NCBI RefSeq assembly: GCF_000972845.2
Contig: NC_040012.1
Location: forward strand, 9,589,552-9,653,551
Origin: Larimichthys crocea
Lineage: Eukaryota; Chordata; Actinopteri; Sciaenidae
DNA length: 64,000 nt
Direction of reading: 5' to 3'
Part shown: in pieces, positions 13,545 through 27,303 of the stretch
How the letters are laid out: the number at the start of each line of letters is the position of its first letter
How positions within the stretch are numbered: the stretch's first letter is position 1
Translations under genes and position numbers: made by a program
Notes under the pieces: generated by a model
The model's database searches: none
What the model was told of the DNA's origin: nothing
Seen by the model: the letters and a program-made list of their open reading frames with translations, nothing else

Positions 13545-16500
13545 TTAGCCCTTCTTCTCCTCCTCTTCCTCTGGGTTGTAGACGCTGACGGTGAACTCGC
13601 CAGCCTCTGTGCCGTACTTGTTCTTGACCAGGAGGGCGTATTTACCAGAGTCCGCCGTGGTGACACTGGCAATTGTGATGCTGGCAAACTTCCCGGCCTC
13701 GAACTTGAGTTTGTAGCGGTCATCGGACACCAGCTCCTTGTCGTTCTTCGTCCAGCTCACCTCAGGCACGGGCTCGCCCCAGACATTGCCAGTCAGGTTC
13801 AGGGACTAAAGAAAGAAAGAGAGGGTTGCAGGTGGATTACTGTGCGTCATATTAAACTGGAAGGAATGAGACAATGAAAGAAACAGGAAGGTGTGACAAA
13901 GAGCTCCACAGGCTATTAACACACTGAATATCTAATTAATTTACCTTTCCCTCTTGGATTGCAACCACATCTGGCAAGCCTCCAATAACACGAGCACGGT
14001 CTAAACAAGAAACACAAGAGTGAGCCAGGAAGGAAATGTCAGCCTTCAAAACAGTCAGTCAACCTGTGGAGCATTTGTCTGTTGACAGCAGAATATTCAC
14101 CCACACTGACTTTCTAACAGGTTTTCCTTCATGAAAACATAATAAAATATTTTATAACTCTATGCGTGAATAACATTTGAAATAAGTTTTGGCTAAAACT
14201 TTCATTTCTTCAGTTCCATATTGAAATAGAAATATATTTAATCTTCTGCAAAAGCATTTCCCCGTGAATGAGATCTTGTCTCGTGTATCTTCGAACAATC
14301 TATCGAAACTGAAATAGCCTCCATATCCAGAAAAATGTTACATCATTTCACAGAGCGATGTCTCTCGGGAGAACGCAAAGAATAAATAACCACTTACTTC
14401 TCTCTGCGATTGCTGCCGCCCTGAGGAAGGAAGCAAGGAGACATACATTGTCAGAAGCATCTTAAAATGGTATCACAGGCAGCCGTACAATGTCAGGAAA
14501 TGCATTTTTTTAAAATGTGGTTCTAAAGGTGTTCATGAACTACACAGAGTTTATTTTAAGTTTGTGATGATGTTACTATTTATTTGTGTAAACATCCTCT
14601 TCAGGCTGGTATATAGACAAAGATCCAGTCAGTTTGTTTACTTACTTGAGCCTTTGGAATTCTTCAAATGCCTCTTGCCATGCTGCACCGGGAAAAAAAT
14701 AAACTTATTAAAACTTATTATTAAGCACATTACATAAGAAACAAAAATAGCCAAAATCACTGAGGCCTTTTTTTTTTTTTTTTTTTTAAGAAATCTTCCT
14801 TGTTTAGCTTCAAAAGTTGCACTCACCCTGACCAGTCAGTTCAAAGGCTCTCTTCAGACCGTCCTTGCCATCAAAGATGTCCATGGTGTATTTGCCCTTG
14901 TCCTTCTCAGTGGGCTCATTGATCTTAAGCCAAAGCTGCTCTCCTGTGACTCCAGACTTAACTCTCTCTGAGGCGGCAATCTTAGCATCTCTAACAGAGG
15001 AATCACAGAGATTAATTAGTAAGAGACGGTTTACTAAAAATATAGAATGATGCGATCAAGTGGAAACACAAGACTCAAATAGAAAAGTCCCTTTCAAAAC
15101 TGCACTCAACTATGGAAGAGAAACAAAATATATTAAATATGCAGATGCTATAATAGTTTCTATTTTTACTCACTTATTATAAGTAGGTATAGAAGCACTG
15201 TCAACAGAGATTATTTCCGAGCATCACGTGGCTGTAAAACACTGCCATTGGAACGTATTACTTATGCTAAAAGGTAAGAAATAGGCTATTGTAAAAAACA
15301 ACAATGCCAACATGATGTTTAATAAATTTTCATCCTGCTGTCTTATGAGTTAGAATATGTTTTTTAATCCTTTGTGGTGCCTCATCTTGTCTGTTGTCAT
15401 ACATTTCTGACATTTGTGCTTTCCAAGTGTCTATACTAGGTTTTCTTTCTTTCTGTCACTGATGCTGTTGTTCTTTTGTGTATGTGCTTGGATGTTGTTT
15501 TTTGTCTGCTTGCCTGTTTTTGATGAATAACATTGACCTATCGGGGGACTGAAAGTGAGCCTTTTGGCTGTAATCTGGTATTTTATGATGTTGGTCAAAT
15601 GTTTTATATATAACAGATAATGGCTATTTTAAAATCCATCACATGACAAATTCAAGTTTAGTAACATTTGCATTAAGGGACACAGTTTTAAACAATACTG
15701 TGTTGTGTTGTATGTCAGACAGGATATTATATAAAATACGTCAATTATGAAAGTCATTAAGATTTTACACACTTGTGGAGCCAATTAACACGCACGTCCT
15801 CGTGGCAATATGTGACCATGGAGTAGAGGATGATGCCGTGTTCAGTACTGACGACTTTGATTCCAGAGGAGGAGTTGGCTGGAGGGAAAAAAAAAATAGT
15901 GTTTATCTGCATCTACATATAAAAAGGAACCATGTTGATTTATGGTATATAATTCTGCATAAAATATCTCAGTGTCTAGCTGGCAACAGGGCATGCGGCT
16001 GTGGTTTCCTTCACTGTGTGGTACTTAATTTCTGCTTGTTTAGTGTGAAGATCAATGACTCACCAATAACCCTGAACAGCTCATTCATTACAGCCTGGTA
16101 TCCTGGGAAAAGAGCATGAGTGCAACAATTAACGTCATACTCACTGACTTTACAGGTACTTCACTTTACCACTTGATTTTTTCACTCATAAAATTCCTGA
16201 AAGAAACTTTACCTGCATCTGTCATACTGAACTTGCTCTTATCTTTGCCTCTCTCGTCCCTCAGGAAGACCTCGTAAACGCCTATATCGTTCTTGGAGAT
16301 CTAAAGTTTGAAGTGAAAATATTTTAGTATCCTTGAGAGAATTAAGTCCCTTCTACCTCAAACAAAGGGGAATAAAGTGTAATTCTTGTGACAGATAATA
16401 GACAGTCAAACAGCCAGACACAGACTAAACCGAAAAGCAAGCTTTTCTCCCGCCCAGGATGCTGCAGGCGTTAAACGGGAAAACATGAAAAAGGTAAGAC

Positions 16501-19500
16501 TTGAAGGACACATGGAGACATTATAGACGTCAACTTATGGCAGCATAGATTAGGTCCAGACTTTTGCTCTTGGCGGTGGGGGAACGTCCTCTGCAGGTCG
16601 CTTTTTTTCTTCTTTTTCTGTCTCTTTCTCCTGCTTAATAACCCACTGTGAATTAGACAGACAAGCCAGTTAATGCAAATGCGAATGACAGGAGTGGCAG
16701 TGTCTGCCTCTCCCGAGCTCATGCAATGACACCAACCCTCTCTTTATGAATAATGATTATACAGTTTCAATGTAGAGGTGCCTTGAAACGTCAATATAAC
16801 CACGCTGGCACTGATGCTGGCCAGAGGAGTTAAATTGATATATGGTGTTAGAAATGAAATGAATTAATCACACAGATAAACCATATACTGTATTTACACT
16901 ATATAAGCATGTTGAAAAGTACGACCTGTAACTCTATAATATCAAATAAATGATTAGAATTAAATGTAAAAGCTCCTCAATAGAGTCAGTTGTACCCAAT
17001 ATGTCTATTCTGCTTCCCAAGTATGACATGCTGACGTGCTGACACCAGCAGCACTCCAGCGTGACTCTGGGACGAGAATATTTTTATAGGTGTTTCATCA
17101 TTTATGGTTCTGTGTGTCAGAGAGGGATGGTTGGCAGCGTAGCATCTAGTCTGGGTGTACAATGGAAGCACAGCTGCATCAGAAGCACCGCTTTTAGCTC
17201 TTTACTCATAAGCTCACGACTCCTCACAAAGTACGGCCTCCGTCTAATGGGCTGACCTTTCCGATATTAAAGGTCAGCTCGCCGTCTTTCCTCTCGATTT
17301 TCTTAGCATCCTCGTCATCCTCTCGAATCTCGATACAGTCCTTAGACCAGGTGATCTCGGTTTCGGGCTTGACATTTCCTATCTGCGGAGAGAAAGAACC
17401 CATTTGTGATGCTCCATCTTTTTTAAAAAAAAAATATTAACAGTGGTACAAATGTTGACAGTTACTCTGTTTCTCACCTTGCATTTCAACAGCACATTGC
17501 ATTCTTCAGTAACAGTGAAGTCAAGGTACTCGACAAAGTGAGGACCTGTGGATAGAATAGAAAATAATTATCAAAACATACTTGTGTATTTAGTCTTAAA
17601 TTTATGTAATTGAAAAGGAAGCTCTCTTACCTTGTTTCCTGACCCATTCTGCCCTCTCAAATTCTGATTTCTTTTGAAGCGCCCTGAATTCTACACAACA
17701 GCAAAGAAAATGTAAATCTCAGAGTCCTTTCAATAAAATCTGAGTTCAGACAGACATTACAAAGTCAGCTGTAGCACGACGCAGACAGGAAAGATAAGGT
17801 TGTCTTCTGCTGCCCCTCAGTGGACATGTACATTCACTTCGGCAGCATCTGCAGGTTTGATATACAGATGAATCCATATGTACAACATCATTAAGTAAGC
17901 AAAAATGCCCTGAGGTCTTACCATCTCCAATGAGCACCAGGCTGGTTGTACCCTTAGCTTTGCCGTCCACCAGGTTAAAGGTGAACGTTCCCTCATCAGT
18001 GACCTCCAGAGAGTCCATAAACATTTCAATGATGCCGGTGGTCTTGTCAAAGTTCATTGTGTATTTCTGGAAGCAAAAAGACCGATCACTTGTAAGAAAT
18101 GGACACACAGAACACCTGACATGACACCTGAAGAGACTTTTTTTGGACTCTCACCTTTCCCTGAGTGACGATGACATCATTAAAGACATACTCCACTTGG
18201 CATGCGGAAGTGCATTTCTCCACTTGAGTCCAGAATCTCACGCGACCCTTCTCGAGCAGCTCCATGGCCATTTGGTTCTTAAAGGGAATAACTGGAGGAA
18301 CACAGATTTTTTAAAAAGCTCTTGTAGTCCCCACTATACATTCATTCATGTAGCTCTGTAAGTTACCATAGCTTGGAGACTAACTCCAAGTCAAATCTGT
18401 GTTTCTAGAAGGGAATTTGTTGTGAACAGCAATGATGGATTATTTTTTAATTCCCAATCGATGTCTAAGCAGTGCCTGTGATGTAGTGGGATATTTACCA
18501 GGGAACTTGTGGTCATAGCTGATGTCCAGAAGACGTTTGAGACCTGTCAAGTAACAACATCATCAAGATGGATAAATCTTTTGACCTCTGCAAAATCCTT
18601 GAGCATCAAGTTTCACAGGTTTCACAGTTTTTCTTGTTTGACTTTGAGTCTTCTAGAAAACCACATTAATAATGCTGTCAGAAATACTCCATGTCAAGTA
18701 CAACAACTTTGACAGACATGCACCACTGAATAATTTGTTCAAAACAAACACACATATACCCCAGAGGGTAACAGATTGATGCAGCTGTTGAAACAGTGAT
18801 AACAGAGTACACACAGTCCTTCAGGCCGTCCTTACACCTTTAGCACTGATGTCACCCATGCAAATAACAAATGAATCAAGTTTCAGGAGCAGAGATGCCA
18901 AGACGATGGGCTGACTCACCCTCTTCAGTCAGCGTGTAGCTGGAGGAGATGCCATCAGTGTTTGTGACCACACAGGAGAAGATGCCCAGATCCTCCAGAG
19001 AGGGACTGTTGAAGATAGCTCTGGACCTGGAGATGACGACACATGGGGACAACAAGGTATAAGGAAAGAGGAAGAACTTGTTCTGATGTAATATTTTGCA
19101 GTGGAGACAACTGTTACATTTGCACACAAGCCTTGAACAAGTCTATTTGGTCCCTGGAAGTCAGATCAGATGTTGGACACTCAAAGGATACTTACTTGCC
19201 CTTTTCAGTGACAATAGTCAGGCGGGAGGTGTCTGTGATAGCCTTGTAATTCTTGGACCAAATAAACTGAGAGCCCTCTTTCATCTCAGAGCACTCAAAG
19301 ACCATAGAGATCACACCATCATCATCAACATCCACATAAATCTCTTTGGTGCCTGAGGGAAGGAGAGTAAATGGTTACAGTGTGCGAGCATCACTAGCAT
19401 TCCATATTTCAGCTCTTAAACACAAGATTCTGGTTATCACAGTGGTACATATTTAAATATAAGACATTAATTTAGTGCCTATATAAAAAGTGATTTTCCC

Positions 19501-22500
19501 TACTTTTCCAGACCTGCGTAGGATCACTGAATGTGTGAGTTACATAACAATCACACTCACCAGGGCGAGTCTGGGCCAGGATTGGACCTAAGACTGCTGA
19601 GGGCTTTCCAACTCCAGCGAGATTTTGAGCACGCACACGGAAGACGTAGGATGTACCAGCCTTCAGCCCTGTCACCTGAATCAGCACGAGGAGTGGAAGT
19701 CAGAGACAGTTAGAAGAACACTCTCCTTTCTACTTCACATGTATATATGACGTGAAGTTACACTCAAACTCCAATTTGACCATCAGATCTCACAGAATAA
19801 GCGGCTCTCCATCTTCCTCACCTTCATGTATTTATTCTTGTTGACCTTCTCATGAGCAGCCTTCCAGCCTTCCTCTCCAGCAGAGGTCTCCTTCAGATCC
19901 AAATAGTAGCCATTGACAGGAGTACGGCCATTAAACGTAGGTGGCTCCCACAGGATGACGGCGGAGGTGTCACGAACCTCCAGCACGTGAAGACCAATAG
20001 GACCACCTATGGGTAAAAATGATAGTTTGAATGATGTGGAAATCATTTCTCAAACAAAACTAAAAGAAAAAATATATATTTAATATATATTAGATAAATA
20101 CATTTATTACATACACTTAAAAAGTATTTTAAAAAAGCAATTCCACTATTTTTATATATTTTAAATGTAGTGATTGCAGGTTACAAAATCCTCTCTGAAA
20201 TGTATTCTCCTGATCTCGTGGACTGGCTGTCTATCTGTAACGCATTGTGGCCAATACATAGTGATGTAACCAAGCTGCAACCCCCGTGGCTGTGAAATGA
20301 AGCCGATGCAATTCCTCAAATGACCACTTGAGGCTGGATACAGGACAAGTTACTCTATAAGCACCAATATTAAAATGGCCAACTTCACAGCAGAAATAAA
20401 CATGTTTACAACCTAAAACTACATTGGTTTCTATAGCCAATTTCCCTGTTCATGACAATAAAATGATAAATTGAGCATCAATTTAAAATCAAGTTTGCGA
20501 TTAATTCTCTGTCTCATATCTGCCGAGCCCGTCATATTGTCCATCATACCTGGCACAGTAATGGTCCACTCCTTGCACTCCAGAGCTGCACTGGGCAGAG
20601 AGGCTTTACTCACACCTGCCATGTTCATAGCGCGCACCTGGAACTGGTAGAAGACGTTCTCCTTCAGGTTCTCAGCCTAAAAAAAAACAAATGCAGACGA
20701 TGAGAAATTATTAAAATGTTTGTTTAGGGTTGGCAAATATGGCAGCTTGACAAAATGCAGTGAATGGATCATGGCGATCATGGAAGTAAAAGATTTTACT
20801 TTATAGGTGGTGGTAGTCAATGCCTTGTGGTTCATTTCATGCCACTTTCCAACAACGTCTCCCTTCACAGTCCTGTAGTCCACAAAATATCCCCTGATAT
20901 CAGCGCCTCCATTTTTAGCAGGGGCAGTCCAGCTCAGGACCATGCAGTCCTTCACTGCCTCCACCAGGGTCACACCGGTGGGCTTTCCAGGGATGGCTAC
21001 GAAAAAAGTCAACAAGCCTTATTAACATTCGTTGCAAAGTTAAGAAGTGTGTTAAAGAGGATCATTTTCAGATACTGAGACCTTATTTCTTTGTATTTTC
21101 CAACATAATCTCACACAGATGCCCTGGCATTAGGCATAAATCTTAGTTGTCATTAGTGTTAAGCTATCCCATTGATTACAAGTGGTACAGTTAAACATGC
21201 TACATGCTTTGAAAACACAAGCAACACACTATTTTAGGATCACCGTAATCAATAAAGTACTTACACTCAAGGCCAGAAGCAGGGTAACTTTCACGCTACG
21301 AAAATCTCCGAAAGCCAGACGAGACTCTCATTAGGTTCATGCTCTACAGAACACAATGTTTTAGGCTTTATCTTGGCCATGCACCAAGAGGTACTCCTAA
21401 AAAAGTTATCAAATAGCAAAAGAGAACTCGAGCAAAAAGAAATGACAGTAAAAAGCATCGTAAAACATTATTTAATTTGTTATTTAATCTTGTTGCTAAT
21501 AAATGAAAGAATGGGAAACTTAACTTAAAAAAAGAAAAAAAGAAAAACAATGGTGAAATCCAGTGTTAGTGATGATTTTAAGGCAGGCACATGCAAATTT
21601 ATCAACCAGCAGTCAGTCATGAAACTCAAGATACAAGGTAATTTAGCTGCAAAAGAGGAGATATTTGGCCTTAGACCATCATTTTTAAGAGTAAATGTGA
21701 ATGTTGGTTAGGAAAAGGACAACAAGTGATGAAAGTTAACAAGGTTCATGAACAATTAAAGATGAGTTAAGAGACTCGGAGGGCAGAGGGCGGAGGGCCA
21801 TGTGTATGCATGTGTTGAACTATCTGAATTCAAAGCAGGCCTTTCTAGAAAAAAAACATGCTCAGCAATCATTCCCTAGATGAATAAATGTTTAAAAACC
21901 GCCGGGAGGATGGAGCAGAGGGAAAGAGTACGGCTTGAAATGCTACAGGCAAAGTGAAGAATGGAGATGTGCTGTGAGGACACTCACCGATGGCAGCTTG
22001 CACAACCACAGCTTCAGAACTGGAGGAGCTCTGGCTGTATCCAGCAGCGTTGACTGCCTTGACGCGGAACACGTAGTTTGCACCAGTGGTCAGGCCGTGG
22101 CACACAAACCTGAAAACGGTATCAAGGTGTAAAGACTCTCATGTTATCATTGCATGTTGGTTACATCATTTCACGAGTACGAACCAACTAGTAAGAGCTA
22201 TAAAACTAAATATTGGAGTTTTAGTTACACAAAGGCTTTAGGTTGTACTTTTAGGTAGCACCCCTTCCGATCAACCTTGACTTTACGTATGAAAATACGA
22301 ATTTATTAGTAATAAAGCACACCCACTGCTCAGTATATAAAAAAATTTAGTAATAAAGCACACCCACTGCTCAGTATATAAAAAAATACACTTTAGTTTA
22401 GTCGTTAAAGTATTCCTTGGTCTGCTGTTGTTAGCTAATATTTTTGGGGTATATTTCACTGTGTAACTGACTTTCCAATTTATTGATTTTAAGACTCTTA

Positions 22501-25500
22501 TTTACTCTTTTTTACGTTTACAGTATGTTTTACCAGTCTTTATCATGCAATAATTGTCACTTGGTGTTACAAAAGTAAGAAAAAAAGTTAGATAATCTCT
22601 CTGTTACAACTCTGCTACATCAACTATAAGCAAGCTAGTATGCATGCATCCAGTGTGATGAATGATGACAATTAAGGCAATAAAAAAACAAGTCAATTAC
22701 ATTTAGTAGTGTATTCAATTATATTCAACCTAACTATAATCTAAAGCAGCAAGAAATGTTTGCCATATGCTGACAACCATGAGTAAATTGTGTGTACCTT
22801 TTCAACTATGTAATCGATTCATCTTTTTAAGCAATGAATACCTTTTGTATTCATAAACCTAGAACAGTCTTTAGCTGCATCTACCTGGTCTGCTTGACAG
22901 GTTTGTTGTTGCAAGGCATCCAGACATCGGTGCCCACCACGCTACATTCAATATAGTAGCCCACCAGGTGTACAACATTCTTAGAGGCGGCCCAGAAGAC
23001 CACCACTGAGGTGTCGGTGTTCCTGGTGGCCACTGGACTGCCAGGAGCTGAGGGCAGGTCTGAAAAGAAACAAATAAGAAATGAGACTTACATGACAAAG
23101 AGGGAGTATAATGTATTGGGATCAGACAGAACATAATGTTTCCTGACTTGATGATCTTATGATATAGATTTTAGGTCATCATTGTTAAGCCCTATGCAAG
23201 AACTGTCCTGATTAACTGTACAAAATAATATAAATGCAACTCTCACCCAGTTTATCTGCGACCGTGGTCTCTCCTGTGGCTACAGAGGGCTCGCCTACAC
23301 CAGCGGAGTTGCAGCAGCGCACGCGGAAGTTGTAGGCTTTACCCTCAGCCAGGTCAAACAGGGCAAAGCGGGGAGACTTGACTGGCATACCAGTGTTCAC
23401 TCTCTGCCAGGTGTCGCTACCTGAAATACACTGTCGACCACAGAGAGCCAGCGACATGTTAGTAAGGCGACAACACATGCTGGCATATTCAAATGATTTG
23501 TTTTGTATGTTGAACAGTCCAAAATCCAGAGAAAATAAGCCGTATTTGAGAAGCTACCGTTGAATTATTGGCACTTATGATCTCACTGCTGATTATCAGT
23601 AACCACCAGTTTCTGTTAATCAACTAGTCAATCACTGACAAGTTGTTTCAGCACTTCAGTCATTGATTTCTCCTCACCTTCTCAATGTAATACATGACTC
23701 CTTCATGACCCCTCTGGACTGGAGGCTTCCAGGCGAGCACCACGTAGCTCTTGGTTGCCTCAGTAACCACAACATCGGTGGGTTCTCCAGGGATAACACC
23801 CACTAAGGAGGCAAGAGGAGACTCAAGTAAATTTCAGTACTAATTTCAATGCCTAGACTAAATAGAAATGACAGAGTTTGATGCTGTCATACCAGTGGGA
23901 TCCTCCTCTGTGAACTTAATCATTCCAGTCCAAGGAGCTGAGGGTCCAGCTATTGGGGAAAATAAAAGAAATACATTTTAAGTGTGCAGTTGTTGGCCTT
24001 GTTGCAGTGTGTCAGCAGGACTTTGCAACCATGTCTCTCACCTCTGAGGCGAGCTCTGTCAGAGGGATCCATGGCAACCACGGCCTCGGAGACACGGGAT
24101 GAACGGCTGACTCCTGCCATGTTCACAGCCCGCACCCTAAAGATGTAAGAACGCCCCTCCACCAGTCCTGTGACAGGGTAGCGAGCGTACTTCACCGGGT
24201 TGTCATTACACTGAGCCCAGTGGTGAGTGCCGACCTCACACCTGCCAAGGGAACATTGAATCAGATTTGTGAACACCACAAGTAATGTTTTAATTCAAAT
24301 ATCAGAATAAAACAATCTTAAAGTTATTGAAAAAACATTTGACGGGCGTTGTTTGGGAGGTAGCATATGCCTGTATAAAAGCATTCAAGTAAGTTGGTGC
24401 AGAACCACATACTAGTTTGTAGGCAAGCATTAGTGATTTGAATGTAACGCAGGCTGTTACAGGTAGCCAGTGGAGTTTGATGATCAGTTGATATGTGACC
24501 TTTCGGTTTGATTTAAGACCAGGCGCGCTGCCGTGTTCGGGATCATCTGAAAGGGTTTAACTGTGCATGCTGGGAGGCCTGTCAGGACGGCGCTACGGTA
24601 ATCGAGCTGCGAGATGACCACAGCCTGTCTCAGGAGTTGGGTGGCATGTTGAGTCAGGCCTGATTTTTTCTTATGTTTTCTGTCAAGATGTCAGTTTGTT
24701 GGAAATCTAGTGGAATTTGTGCTAGTGCCACATGTCTGCAGAATTAGTTATTTTAGACAGAGACAGCACAAATAGGAGCAGATTTACTGATTGTATCACC
24801 AAAGTAATCGGTGAATATTAATTACATTTCTAACAAACATTTTAAATTAACAACAAAGAGTGAGCTGACCAACCTGTCGATGTAATATCCGAGGATGGAG
24901 CTGCTGCCCTCCACCGCTGGCTGCTTCCAGGTAACCACCACATAGTCCTTGTTGGCATCATGACAGCGCACATCCAGAGGGGCCACAGGAACCCCCTCCA
25001 CCTCCACTTCAGAATCTGGCATAGCAAGACACACACACACATACATACACATGCACTTGTGAGTAGTGCTGTTTCTAAATCAGGCTGATCTCCATTACAT
25101 GCTCAGTTTCCACTTTCTGACCTACTTGCACCTTTACAGTACCAGCATGTGTGGCAGGACAGCAGCTTGCTATGACAGATTACTTCATATCTTGGTAACA
25201 TTCAAGGGGATTCTGAAGATTCCCTCTTCATGCATAAGCCTGATGATTTTTTTATGTTGGATCACACTGCCTATGGAGACTTTACCAACATGCAGACAGA
25301 TATAGAAGCAACATTCCTGGGAGGAAACCAGACACCTCAGAGTGAGCGGTGCGTCACTTAAAGACACAGCAGAATTGAATGCTTCCCTAACAAGTTTGTG
25401 TGTGTGGTGAGCTTTAATATGTTGCTTTACTTTTTACATAATGTTGGACAATTCAGTGCAGACACGAGGGCAAGAGTCTGTCTTTTTCTGCAATAAAATC

Positions 25501-27267
25501 AAAGCTTCAGCTGAAAAACACCTTACCTCTGACAAACACGTAGGCAGAGTAGGTGTCAAAGCCAGATTTGGTGTTGACGCGCAGGGTGTACATGCCCTCA
25601 TCTTCCTTGTTGAGGTGGACAAGGGTGAGTGTGGCACGTTCTCCAGACCAGTGGGTGTGAATCCATTTAGAGGGCTTCAAGGGGACAGCTAATGGGAGAA
25701 GTCATAAACAAAAGATATCTAATTGGATACATATAGAGGATTAATTAGACAGTAGTTATAAAAGGGAAGCTAATGCACTATTTCTGTTTTATTTTTCTAC
25801 TTACAGTTTCTGTACCAGACTACATCAGGCTGGTATTTTTTCACAGTGGGATAAATGATGACAGTGCAGCCCAGACTCAGAGTCTCGCCTTCACTGCCAA
25901 AGGCTACTTCGAATTTGTCAATGATGGTTGTTCGAAAGGTAACACCATGCTCAGGGCAGAAACCATCTGCAGAAGAGGAATTAAAAAAACATTGAAAAAC
26001 ACATTGGAGCTGCGTTCGCCGACTTTTTGAACACAGTGCAACAAGCCATTGAGAAAACTTTATTACACACCCAAAATACATGGTCATTCATTTGAAGTTG
26101 TGTTTTATCCACCATCCATTACCTCTCAGTTTTTGGTCTCCACTAACTCCTGATTTAAAATATCTGGCTCTTCAGCTAAATCCTAAACGGTTCTCCTCGT
26201 CAGTCGCTAACTTTGTCTGCCTGTCGTAATATGTTGAGCAGATGTACAGTGTTTTTCTTTAGCTTCCTGTTGTAGCCAGTATATGGGGTAGATCAGAAAC
26301 AATGGCTGAAAGACCCAATCTTTCTTAAACACAACCAATCTCAATCATTTTCATCAGTGCAGCTTTAATGTTTTATTCTTTGTCTTATGTAGAGGACCTT
26401 AAATCCTCTGTGTATCATAAATATGAATGGTAAAAACACATTAAGTTGCCTGGCCTTACTTAAAAACTAAACTAAACTAAATTATTTAAAGTGTCTTACG
26501 TGGTTTAGGATCAAGTGGGCCTGCTTCCTCGCCATCCTGGAACCCTGTGAAGAAATATATCGTTCAGATATGACACAATGAGGGCACAAAAATCATTTTT
26601 CATTTGAGCATTTAGGACTTTCCTCCAAACATGTTCTACTAAAGCCACACCCTGAAAACTAGACACAACTGTCAGACCACGTTATCTCTATTTTAAACTT
26701 TGACCTCCAGCCCAAGGAGACAGGAGCTGCTGCAGAGGACAGCAGTAGGGTAAACATTTTGTACTACATTGGCATTTGCAAGTGAGTCAGTAAGTCAGTA
26801 AGTCATCATTTCAGGTTAAAAAAGTTCAAACAACAATGCAAGAACAAACAGGTACCTACTTTTAACAACAACAGTAGCCACAGAAGAAGATTCCCCTTTC
26901 ACGTTGAGGACAGAGGCGCGATACTGAGCAGTGTCTAAGAAATCACAGCTGAAAATACAACGTGCCGACATGGTGAATTACCAGCACCACATTGGCAGAA
27001 TATTTTCATAACATAAAAACACTCAGTTTGGGGTAATGTGTATTTTGGGCACATCTCATTAATTCTAACTGAGGCCATGCAGTGTGAGCTTAATGATTAC
27101 CTACTTCTTGATCTCCAGGGAGTGCATGTTGTAATTGCTCTCGGCTGTGTACTTGTCGGGGTGGGCTTTGGCATCAATGAGCACATTGTTTTTGTACCTT
27201 GAAGACAGCAGAAAGACAGCTGGTTTATTTTTACCCTCGTCTTCAGAGTCTGTAATTGCAGAGGAGT

Positions 27268-27303
<36 letters not shown>

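Noticed and set aside
21265..21343. Possible extra myom1 exon with good acceptor and donor
   Set aside because: Read in the required phase it meets a TGA, and its 79-nt length breaks the frame downstream.
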